Shown piece by piece: positions 6,845 through 13,296 of a DNA stretch of 13,425 nt. The DNA comes from an uncultured Collinsella sp. (GTDB lineage Bacteria; Actinomycetota; Coriobacteriia; Coriobacteriales; Coriobacteriaceae): NCBI GenBank assembly GCA_934654605.1, contig CAKUGH010000044.1, positions 1 to 13,425 on the forward strand, in the 5' to 3' direction. Below the pieces are notes generated by a model that was not told where the DNA came from, did no database searches, and saw nothing but the letters and a program-made list of their open reading frames with translations. The position numbers and the translations under genes were made by a program. Numbering within the stretch: position 1 is the stretch's first letter; every line of letters starts with the position of its first letter.

Positions 6845-8035
6845 ATGATTAACGAAACCATGTATGCTCGCGGCGCGGAGAGTTCCATCATCCGCGAGAT
6901 CTTTAGCTATGGCCTTGAGCGCAAGGCGCAGATCGGCGCGGAAAACGTGTTCGATTTCTCGCTGGGCAACCCGAGCGTTCCTGCTCCCGCTGCCGTCGCG
7001 GAGTCCATCAAAAAGGCGCTTGAGATGCCGAGCGATCAGCTGCACGGCTACACGCCCGCACCGGGCCTGCCTCAGTGCCGCGCGGCTGTTGCCGAGTCGC
7101 TCAACCGTCGCTTTGGTACGAGCTATGAGGGCAAGGACGTCTTTATGACGGTGGGTGCGGCGGCTTCGCTCACCTGCACGCTCAACGCCATCACCAATCC
7201 GGGCGATGAGGTCATCGTTATCGCGCCGTATTTTCCGGAGTACCGCGTCTGGATCGAGAAGGCCGGCTGCACGTGTGTTGAGGCGCTCGCCAACGAGGAT
7301 ACGTTTCAGCTGAGCGTGGGCAACGTGCTCAAGGCTATTACCGACAAGACGGCGGCTGTCATCATCGACTCGCCGAATAACCCGACCGGTGCCGTGTATA
7401 CGCGCGATACCCTGACGCGCCTGGCTAATGTTTTACGCGAGGTCAACGCCAAGCGCGATCCCGAGAATCCGATCATGCTCATCTCCGACGAGCCGTATCG
7501 CGAGATCGTCTATGGCGCCGAGGTGCCTTGGGTGCCCTCAATCTACGAACACACCATCGTGTGCTACTCGTATTCCAAGTCGCTTTCGCTACCGGGCGAG
7601 CGCGTGGGATGGATCCTGGTTCCCAATACGAATCCACAGGCCGCCCGCTTGATGCCTGCCGTTGCCGGCGCTGCCCGTACGCTGGGCTTTGTGTGCGCAC
7701 CGGCACTCTTCCAGCGCGTGATTATCGACTGCATCGACGAGCCGAGCGATGTTGAGGCCTATGCACGCAACCGCACGGCGCTTACCGGCGCGTTGGCGGA
7801 GTATGGCTACACGTATGTTGAGCCGGATGGTGCGTTCTACCTATGGGTGAAGGCGCTGGAGCCCGATGCGAATGCCTTCTGCGAGCGTGCGAAGAAGTAT
7901 GAGCTGCTCGCGGTGCCCTCGGACAGCTTTGGCATGCCGGGCTGGTTTCGCTTGGGCTATTGCGTGAGCTACGAGACCATTGTCAACTCGCTGCCCGCCT
8001 GGAAGCAACTGGCAGACGAGTACCGTCCAAAGTAA
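6845..8035 (+). CDS. Class I/II PLP-dependent aminotransferase
   Basis: This 396-residue cytoplasmic fold-type I aminotransferase transfers amino groups between an amino acid and a 2-oxo acid. Visible features are the substrate-side LGNPSVPAP (40-48), NNPTG (178-182), SDEPYRE with D215 and Y218 contacting PLP, the Schiff-base lysine K245 in SYSKSLSLPGERVGW, and a late FRLGY whose Arg should bind the substrate carboxylate. The length is normal. The substrate cannot be told from sequence: aspartate/tyrosine or alanine-type activity are options. The ATG at 6845 has AAAGGGGA 4 bases upstream. Reading further upstream leads into the palindromic repeat, so longer starts are artefacts. It appears to be a single-gene unit, with its own possible promoter and a hairpin downstream. 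Confidence 0.92.
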   Translation: MINETMYARGAESSIIREIFSYGLERKAQIGAENVFDFSLGNPSVPAPAAVAESIKKALEMPSDQLHGYTPAPGLPQCRAAVAESLNRRFGTSYEGKDVFMTVGAAASLTCTLNAITNPGDEVIVIAPYFPEYRVWIEKAGCTCVEALANEDTFQLSVGNVLKAITDKTAAVIIDSPNNPTGAVYTRDTLTRLANVLREVNAKRDPENPIMLISDEPYREIVYGAEVPWVPSIYEHTIVCYSYSKSLSLPGERVGWILVPNTNPQAARLMPAVAGAARTLGFVCAPALFQRVIIDCIDEPSDVEAYARNRTALTGALAEYGYTYVEPDGAFYLWVKALEPDANAFCERAKKYELLAVPSDSFGMPGWFRLGYCVSYETIVNSLPAWKQLADEYRPK

Positions 8036-8063
8036 AGCGCTCTGCTTACAATGTTTTACGTGA

Positions 8064-8100
8064 AACGGGGTTTGGTGCTAGGCCAGACCCCGTTGTTTAT
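8064..8100 (+). terminator. Probable terminator after the aminotransferase
   Basis: A 12-bp stem with one T-G pair (8064-8075 with 8083-8094) and a 7-base loop is followed by a weak T-rich stretch (GTTTAT). The stem is strong but the tail is poor, so termination may be partial. Confidence 0.65.
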
Positions 8101-8127
8101 GTCGTTGTGTGATTGGGATGAAGCAGT

Positions 8128-8157
8128 TTTACGACTGCCGAAAGCTATGCGTACAAT
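8128..8157 (+). promoter_or_regulatory. Promoter of the PHP phosphohydrolase gene
   Basis: TTTACG (8128-8133) and TACAAT (8152-8157) are separated by 18 bases. The start codon lies 38 bases after the -10. The context GCGTACAAT is the same as upstream of the aminotransferase. Confidence 0.5.
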
Positions 8158-8194
8158 GAATATACGCGACGGCCATACTGGACAAGGAGACCCG

Positions 8195-9016
8195 ATGCCC
8201 TACCTTCTTTCTTGTGATATTCATACTCATACGATGTTCTCTGCGCATGCGTACTCAACCATCGAGGAGAACATCTATTGGGCGGCAGAGCGCGGCCTTC
8301 AGGTGCTCGGTTCCGCCGATCATCTGAGCTCGATGGTTACACCTTGCCCCAATGACCTGCGTAGTTTCCAGTTCTTTATCAACCAGGATATCTGGCCGCG
8401 CATTTGGAGCGGCGTGCTGTTGCTCCGCGGCGCCGAGGCCGATATCGTTTCGTTGGACGGCAGCCTGTTTGGCGAAGACATTCCCGTTTCGCTCGATATC
8501 GCCGGCGATGCGTACAGTCGCCAGCATTCGCTGTTCGATTTGGTGACGCGTAATTTGGATTATTTGGTGGCAAGCGTGCATAATCCGCAGTTTGCCGAGG
8601 GTGCGACGCTTGTCCAGACGACCGAGATGTACATCAATGCCCTGGAGCACCCCAAGGTGTTCATGCTGGGCCATGCGGGTCGTTCGGGCGTGCCGTTTGA
8701 TATCGACGAGGTGCTGTTGGCGGCCAAGGCCAAGCACAAGATCATCGAGATCAATAACCATAGTCTTGAGCATGGCAATGATACCGAGCATTGGGACGTA
8801 TGCCGCAAGATCGCCGAGCGTTGCGCCGAGCTGGGCGTGGGCATTGGCGTTTCGACTGACGCGCACATTGGCATGGCAATTGGCAAGCTCGACTCTGCGC
8901 GCAAGATGCTCGACGAGATCCACTTCCCGTTGGATTTGATTGTGACACGCGATCGTGACACGCTGCTGCGCGAGATGGCTGCCGCCGGTGTATGCGACCT
9001 GCGCAAGAGGATGTAG
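8195..9016 (+). CDS. YcdX-like PHP-domain phosphohydrolase
   Basis: This 273-residue PHP-domain hydrolase most resembles the YcdX group, whose members hold a trinuclear metal site and hydrolyse phosphoesters; the physiological substrate is unknown. Likely ligands in order are H10 and H12 (DIHTHT), H18 (SAHAYST), H43 (SADH), E81 (GAEAD), H129 (SVHN), H160 (LGHAGR), and D222 and H224 (STDAH). The 10/12/18 spacing and the HAYST segment match YcdX well. It could otherwise be a histidinol-phosphatase-like enzyme, but no his genes are nearby. There is no signal peptide. The ATG at 8195 has AAGGAGA 4 bases upstream. The open frame continues to 8051 but those residues do not look like protein and overlap a terminator and promoter. 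It stands alone between two terminators, converging with the RNA methyltransferase. Confidence 0.9.
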   Translation: MPYLLSCDIHTHTMFSAHAYSTIEENIYWAAERGLQVLGSADHLSSMVTPCPNDLRSFQFFINQDIWPRIWSGVLLLRGAEADIVSLDGSLFGEDIPVSLDIAGDAYSRQHSLFDLVTRNLDYLVASVHNPQFAEGATLVQTTEMYINALEHPKVFMLGHAGRSGVPFDIDEVLLAAKAKHKIIEINNHSLEHGNDTEHWDVCRKIAERCAELGVGIGVSTDAHIGMAIGKLDSARKMLDEIHFPLDLIVTRDRDTLLREMAAAGVCDLRKRM

Positions 9017-9036
9017 CGAAGTCTAATTCGTTACGA

Positions 9037-9068
9037 AAAAGGGGCGGTCCAGACGGGCCGCCCCTTTT
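9037..9068. terminator. Bidirectional terminator between convergent genes
   Basis: A 14-bp stem (9037-9050 with 9055-9068), with one G-T pair and loop AGAC, has A-runs on the left and T-runs on the right. It can end the PHP gene on the plus strand and, read in reverse, transcripts of the methyltransferase gene that ends at 9118. Confidence 0.9.
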
Positions 9069-9075
9069 CTTGTGT

Positions 9076-9110
9076 CGGTAGATTTTAAGGCATGTCCCAA
9101 AAATCTACCG
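9076..9110. repeat. Short palindromic repeat, 11-bp perfect arms
   Basis: CGGTAGATTTT (9076-9086) and its exact reverse complement (9100-9110) flank a 13-base centre containing GGCATGTCCC. It lies between the bidirectional terminator and the methyltransferase stop codon. Read on the minus strand, the centre (TTGGGACATGCCTTAAAAT) resembles the arm of the palindrome at 6725-6784. It is not followed by T-runs on the plus strand, so a dispersed repeat is as likely as a second terminator. Confidence 0.6.
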
Positions 9111-9117
9111 GGGTGGG

Positions 9118-10566
9118 TTAGCGGCGCTCGAGGACCGCGACGGTCTCGGTGTGGTCGGTATGAGGGAACATGTCGACCGGCGTGATCTTGAGCAGTCGGT
9201 AGCCACCGTCGAGGAGATGGTGTAGGTCGCGCTCCTGGGTGGTGGGATTGCAGCTGATATAGGTGATGCGGCGCGGCTTAAGAGCGCAGGCGGCCTCAAG
9301 AAACTCGGGCGTGGAGCCGGCGCGCGGCGGGTCGATGGAGAGAACGTCAACGCGCTCGTTGTTATCGGCGGCGTCCAGGATGTAATCGGTGGCGTCGTCG
9401 GCCATAAACCAGGCGCTGCGGGTGAGGCCGTTGAGCTCGGCATTGCGACGTGCGTCGGCAATGCCCGCCGGGTTGCGCTCCACGCCGAGCAGCATAATGC
9501 CGACACCCCTGTCCTGGGCATCTTTCGCGGCGCACAGACCGATGGTGCCGCTGCCACAGTAAGCGTCCATAAGAACGTCACCCTGCTGCAGGTCCATGCC
9601 GTCAATCGCGAGCTGATAGAGCAGCTCGGTCTGCTGCGGATTGGTCTGATAGAACGCGGTAGGGGAGATATCGAATTCGCAACCGAGCAGCTGGTCGCGC
9701 ATGCACTCGGCGCCATAGACGATACGAGTCTCCTCACCCAAGATGGCGTTACCGGGACGGCCATTGATATTTTGGGCAACGGTGACGATATGCGAATCGA
9801 GCGCCGCGACGGCCTCAAAGAACTCCTGCGCGTGCGGTAAGTCACGCTGAGCGGTCACGAGCGTTACCATGATCTGGTCGGTACGCCAACCGCAGCGGAC
9901 GACGGCATAGCGAAGCAAACCAAGATGTTTGTCCTCATTAAAGGCGGGAATATGCAGCCGCTCAGCTTCGCGCGCGATGCCGTTGAGAATCTGACGGGCA
10001 CCCGGCGCCTCGACAGGACACTCGGGTACGGCGACGATTTTGTGCGTGCCGCGCTCAAAGAAACCGCAACGGACAGTGCCCTCCTTACCGGGAGCAAAGG
10101 GGGTAGCAGCCTTATGACGAAAACCACGCGGCGCAGGATATTTACCCGGGTCGCCCAGAGTAACACCCATACCGCGAATAGGATCAACGGCGATGCCCTC
10201 GCGCTCACAAAGCGAGGCAAAAAGCTCTTCCATGGCAGCCTGCTTGGCAGCCAACTGCTTTTTATAAGGACGATTGAGCGCCGTGCACCCACCGCAAGAT
10301 TTCATGATCGAACAGGGAGACTTGGGGTCCACAGCCTTACGTGCAGACGAAACCGGATCTTTATGCGGGCGCTTGGTGCGAGCCCGAGGCGCCTTATCCC
10401 CGTCCCGACGAGAGCCGGGACGCTTGGCCTTAGCCTTGCCCTTAGCCGACTTACCCCTCACGTCCTGAGACGACTTGGATTTCTTAGAAGATTTCTCCTC
10501 CTTCGACCCCTCAGCCGCCTCGATCAAAGCACGACGAGCCTTACGCTCCGCACGAGATTCTGCCAT
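9118..10566 (-). CDS. RlmD/RlmC-type 23S rRNA uracil-C5 methyltransferase
   Basis: This 482-residue SAM-dependent TrmA/RumA-family enzyme makes 5-methyluridine, most likely in 23S rRNA. The iron-sulphur cluster cysteines are C85, C91, C94 (CX5CX2C) and C183 (VPEC). The Rossmann SAM site is DAYCGSGTIGL (334-344). SIDPPRAG (410-417) and the nucleophile C439 (YISCNP) form the active site, and the HTETVAVL tail holds the general-base Glu. The spacing of the cluster matches RlmD, but the first ~84 residues are Lys/Arg/Ser-rich low-complexity sequence, not a TRAM domain. Hence the target (U747, U1939 or another) cannot be assigned. Start ATG at 10566 has TGGGG about 9 bases upstream. The gene is monocistronic, divergent from the importer operon and convergent with the PHP gene. 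Confidence 0.9.
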   Translation of the reverse strand: MAESRAERKARRALIEAAEGSKEEKSSKKSKSSQDVRGKSAKGKAKAKRPGSRRDGDKAPRARTKRPHKDPVSSARKAVDPKSPCSIMKSCGGCTALNRPYKKQLAAKQAAMEELFASLCEREGIAVDPIRGMGVTLGDPGKYPAPRGFRHKAATPFAPGKEGTVRCGFFERGTHKIVAVPECPVEAPGARQILNGIAREAERLHIPAFNEDKHLGLLRYAVVRCGWRTDQIMVTLVTAQRDLPHAQEFFEAVAALDSHIVTVAQNINGRPGNAILGEETRIVYGAECMRDQLLGCEFDISPTAFYQTNPQQTELLYQLAIDGMDLQQGDVLMDAYCGSGTIGLCAAKDAQDRGVGIMLLGVERNPAGIADARRNAELNGLTRSAWFMADDATDYILDAADNNERVDVLSIDPPRAGSTPEFLEAACALKPRRITYISCNPTTQERDLHHLLDGGYRLLKITPVDMFPHTDHTETVAVLERR

Positions 10567-10605
10567 GAATTAACCCCACTAATTAATAAATTTAAAGCCA
10601 CAAGC

Positions 10606-10611
10606 ATTGTA
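10606..10611 (-). promoter_or_regulatory. Possible methyltransferase -10 box (TACAAT)
   Basis: On the minus strand TACAAT lies 39 bases before the start codon. No -35 close to consensus is seen 16-18 bases further upstream. Support comes mainly from recurrence of the same hexamer before other genes. Confidence 0.35.
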
Positions 10612-10675
10612 CCGTGCCAGCCCAACAGACGATATGCAAGCGATTTATTGGTGTCAGTGATAAGTACAACGACGA

Positions 10676-10812
10676 TTGCCCGCTGGGCTCCGGGGCGGGG
10701 GTTAAGTTTATCGCGAGTTCCGCACGAACAGGAGGCCACTTAATGTGGCCTCCGTCGTGAGCAGGACTGTAGAGCAGGAAACTTAACCCCCGCCCCGGAG
10801 CCCAGCGGGCAA
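10676..10812. repeat. 137-bp palindromic MITE-like element, 34-bp perfect arms
   Basis: Positions 10676-10709 and 10779-10812 are exact reverse complements over 34 bp, including CGGGGCGGGGGTTAAGTTT. The 69-base interior has a 9-bp hairpin (10731-10739 with 10745-10753, loop TTAAT), extended outward by a further CACGA/TCGTG pairing, and a GAGCAGGA direct repeat (10759-10766, 10772-10779). No transposase or convincing ORF lies inside. No clear target-site duplication flanks it. This layout suggests a non-autonomous mobile or dispersed palindromic repeat; copy number cannot be judged from one window. Confidence 0.75.
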
Positions 10813-10820
10813 CCCCTCCC

Positions 10821-10849
10821 TTGTGCTCCATCACGCTAAAGTGTATGAT
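10821..10849 (+). promoter_or_regulatory. Promoter of the amino acid importer operon
   Basis: TTGTGC (10821-10826) and TATGAT (10844-10849) are separated by exactly 17 bases, the best sigma-70-type promoter in the window. It begins 9 bases after the palindromic element. Transcription would start near 10856, leaving a leader of about 50 bases. Confidence 0.65.
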
Positions 10850-10887
10850 TCTGAACGTTACATGACTCACTTTACCTAACTAAAGTG
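10836..10887 (+). promoter_or_regulatory. Candidate operator: three CTAAAGTG-type boxes
   Basis: CTAAAGTG occurs at 10836-10843 (in the promoter spacer) and at 10880-10887 (in the leader). A reverse-oriented CACTTT at 10868-10873 pairs with the second copy to give a CACTTT-N8-AAAGTG inverted repeat (10868-10887). Overlap with promoter and leader fits repressor binding. No regulator is identified. Confidence 0.35.
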
Positions 10888-10904
10888 CTATCAAGGGGGA
10901 TACC

Positions 10905-11765
10905 ATGAATACCGATATGTCTCGTCGTCAGTTTGTTGGTCTAGCCGGCTCGCTTGCCACAGTGCTCGGCCTTGGCCTGGTCGGCTGCGGTGGCGGTGCC
11001 GATAAGGGCTCCGCTGCCGGTTCTGCCGCAGCCAAGGACGTGAAGGGCGCTGCGGAGTCCAAGAAGCTCGTCGTGGGCTTTGACAAGTCCTATCCTCCGT
11101 ACGGTTTTGTGGGCGACGATGGCGAGTACACCGGCTTTGACCTCGACCTTGCCAAGGCCGTTGCCGACAAGCAGGGCTGGGACGTTGAGTACGAGGCTAT
11201 CGACTGGGATGCCAAGGACACGCTGCTCAACTCGGGTGCCATCAACTGCATCTGGAACGGCTTTACCATGGAGGGCCGCGAGGACGACTACACGTTCTCC
11301 GAGCCGTACATGCTCAACGAGCAGGTGCTCGTGGTCAAGAAGGACGCGGGTATCAAGAGCTGGGACGATCTTGCCGGCAAGACCGTGATTACCCAGACTG
11401 ATTCCGCCGCACAGGACGTGCTCGAGGGCGACCAGAAGGATCTGGCGGCGACGTTTGCCACGCTCGACACCATCGGCGAGTACAACACGGCGTTTATGCA
11501 GCTCGAGAGTGGTGCAGTCGATGCCGTTGCCTGTGACCTCTCGATCGCTCAGTATCAGCTTGCCGCCAAGCCCGATGCCTATACGCAGCTCGACAAGCCG
11601 CTGTCCAGCGAGCACTACGCCGTTGGCTTTAAGAAGGGCGACACCAAGTCCGCCGATGCCGTGACCGAGTCGCTCAAGGCGCTCTACGAAGATGGCACGG
11701 TCAAGGACCTGTGCGACAAGTATGAGAGCTATGGACTCTCTTTTGATAATTGGGTGCTTAAATAA
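10905..11765 (+). CDS. Polar amino acid ABC transporter binding lipoprotein
   Basis: This 286-residue substrate-binding protein (SBP_bac_3 family) captures an amino acid outside the cell and delivers it to the permease. The signal peptide ends in lipobox LVGC, with lipidated C28. An upstream SRRQFVG (6-12) matches the twin-arginine pattern, suggesting Tat export. A Gly/Ala/Ser/Lys linker (29-53) follows, then the binding domain starting at KKLVVGFDKSYPPYGF. TMEGREDDYTFSEPY contains the Arg expected to grip the substrate carboxylate. The ligand (for example glutamine, arginine or cystine) cannot be told. The ATG at 10905 has AAGGGGGA 4 bases upstream, favoured over an in-frame ATG at 10917. 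Its stop overlaps the permease start by one base. Confidence 0.93.
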   Translation: MNTDMSRRQFVGLAGSLATVLGLGLVGCGGGADKGSAAGSAAAKDVKGAAESKKLVVGFDKSYPPYGFVGDDGEYTGFDLDLAKAVADKQGWDVEYEAIDWDAKDTLLNSGAINCIWNGFTMEGREDDYTFSEPYMLNEQVLVVKKDAGIKSWDDLAGKTVITQTDSAAQDVLEGDQKDLAATFATLDTIGEYNTAFMQLESGAVDAVACDLSIAQYQLAAKPDAYTQLDKPLSSEHYAVGFKKGDTKSADAVTESLKALYEDGTVKDLCDKYESYGLSFDNWVLK

Positions 11766-12418
11766 TGTCAATCCAAGTCATGATGCAGATGCTTGGCCAG
11801 GGGTTCCTGGTCAGCCTGCAGCTATTTGTGCTGACACTGCTGGGGTCGATTCCGCTGGGAATCCCCGTGGCGTTTATGCGCATGAGTAAGATCGCGCCGC
11901 TTCGCTGGATCGCGCGCATCTATATCTCGATCATGCGCGGCACGCCGCTGATGCTGCAGATGTTTGCTATCTACTTTGCCCCATACTATGTGTTTGGCAT
12001 TTCGCTCACGCCCGATTCCAAGTGGACGGCGTGCGTCGTGGCGTTCATCATCAACTATGCCGGTTATTTTGCCGAGATCTATCGCTCGGGCCTGCAGTCC
12101 ATTCCGCGCGGTCAATACGAGGCCGCTGAGGTGCTGGGCTATTCGCGCATGCAGACGTTTCTGTATATCGTGATGCCGCAGGTCGCCAAGCGCATTTTGC
12201 CGGCGATGGGCAACGAGATCATCACGCTGGTCAAGGACACGTCGCTGGCGTTCGCCATCGGTGTGGGCGAGATGTTCTCGACGGCAAAGGCACTGGTCGC
12301 CTCGCAGGTGAGCATGGTGCCGTTTGCGATCGCGGCGCTGATCTACTGGGTCTTTAACTTCGTAGTCGAGATGCTGCTGGGCGCTGCCGAGAAAAAATTG
12401 GATTACTACCATGACTAA
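11765..12418 (+). CDS. Polar amino acid ABC transporter permease
   Basis: This 217-residue inner-membrane subunit (HisM/GlnP type) forms the channel, probably as a homodimer because only one permease gene is present. The N-terminal segment QGFLVSLQLFVLTLLGSIPL leads into about five membrane segments. RGTPLMLQMF (59-68) is the conserved early motif of this family, and the ATPase-docking EAA loop is QYEAAEVLGYSRMQTFLYIVMPQ. The start ATG overlaps the stop of the binding-protein gene (TAATG), and no good ribosome site precedes it, so translation is probably coupled. Its last 8 bases overlap the ATPase gene. Confidence 0.95.
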   Translation: MSIQVMMQMLGQGFLVSLQLFVLTLLGSIPLGIPVAFMRMSKIAPLRWIARIYISIMRGTPLMLQMFAIYFAPYYVFGISLTPDSKWTACVVAFIINYAGYFAEIYRSGLQSIPRGQYEAAEVLGYSRMQTFLYIVMPQVAKRILPAMGNEIITLVKDTSLAFAIGVGEMFSTAKALVASQVSMVPFAIAALIYWVFNFVVEMLLGAAEKKLDYYHD

Positions 12419-13175
12419 TTCAGTGATGAAAATCGAAAGCGCGCGTAAGGCGTTTGGCGGCAATGAGGTGCTTAAGGATATCTCGCTCGAGGTGAAGCGT
12501 GGCGAGGTTGTGGCGATTATCGGACCTTCGGGTGGCGGTAAGTCTACGCTGCTGCGCTGTGCCACGCTGCTCGAGACGCTCGACGGCGGCTCGCTCTCGT
12601 TTGGCGATCTTGCGGTCGCGACGGACGCGGGCTCAGGCGCGGTATACGCGAAGGGCGATGTTCCCAAGCAGGCGCGCTCGCGGTTTGGCCTGGTGTTCCA
12701 GAACTACAATCTGTTCCCGCACTATACGGTAATGAAAAACATCACCGACGCTCCGGTCCGCGTGCTCAAGCGCCCGCGCGAGCAGGCGGAGGCCCGCGCA
12801 CGCGAGCTGATTGCGCAGATGGGGCTTACGGGCAACGAGAACAAGGTGCCCTGCGAGCTTTCGGGCGGCCAGCAACAGCGCGTGAGTATTGCCCGCGCGC
12901 TGGCGCTCGATCCGGAAATCTTGTTCTTTGACGAGCCGACCTCGGCGCTCGACCCCGAGCTGACGGCCGAGGTGCTGCGTGTCATCAAGGACCTGGCCGC
13001 GCAGAATATGACGATGGTAATCGTGACGCACGCGATGCAGTTTGCGCGTGATGTTGCCGACCGCGTGGTCTTTATGGATGGCGGCCGCATTGTCGAAGAA
13101 GGTCCTGCCGAGCAGGTCATCGACCACCCGCGCGAGCAGCGTACGCGCGAGTTCTTGAGTCGTATCGAGGGATAG
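12411..13175 (+). CDS. Polar amino acid ABC transporter ATP-binding protein
   Basis: This 254-residue cytoplasmic ATPase (GlnQ/HisP family) powers the importer. Walker A is GPSGGGKST (38-46), the Q-loop Q97 (VFQNYNLFPH), signature LSGGQ (150-154), Walker B LFFDEP (171-176) with D-loop SALD, and switch H207 (VTHAM). Length is normal, and all catalytic residues are present. About residues 66-90 hold a polar insert (ATDAGSGAVYAKGDVPKQ) between the first strands and the Q-loop. The ATG at 12411 overlaps the permease end by 8 bases; a second in-frame ATG at 12426 is possible, and neither has a clear ribosome site, so coupling to the permease is likely. Confidence 0.96.
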   Translation: MTNSVMKIESARKAFGGNEVLKDISLEVKRGEVVAIIGPSGGGKSTLLRCATLLETLDGGSLSFGDLAVATDAGSGAVYAKGDVPKQARSRFGLVFQNYNLFPHYTVMKNITDAPVRVLKRPREQAEARARELIAQMGLTGNENKVPCELSGGQQQRVSIARALALDPEILFFDEPTSALDPELTAEVLRVIKDLAAQNMTMVIVTHAMQFARDVADRVVFMDGGRIVEEGPAEQVIDHPREQRTREFLSRIEG

Positions 13176-13208
13176 GCTCAGGTATTTACTCGGCTATTAA
13201 TTGAGGCG

Positions 13209-13248
13209 AAACCGCCGCAGGTCTTTTGGTCTGCGGCGGTTTTTATTT
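13209..13248 (+). terminator. Rho-independent terminator of the importer operon
   Basis: A perfect 12-bp stem (13209-13220 with 13231-13242) and a 10-base loop lead into a T-rich tail (TTTTTATTT). It lies 33 bases after the ATPase stop. Confidence 0.93.
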
Positions 13249-13296
13249 GCATCGGTGGGGCTCAATAATCGCCTTCCATGCCCGATTTCTCCTCTC

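Noticed and set aside
8051..8194. Extended N-terminus of the PHP protein
   Set aside because: The region contains a terminator hairpin and a promoter, and ATG 8195 with AAGGAGA begins right at the first metal motif.
9925..10743. 272-codon plus-strand open frame opposite the methyltransferase
   Set aside because: It runs through the methyltransferase promoter and into the palindrome and has Arg/Leu/Thr-rich shadow composition.
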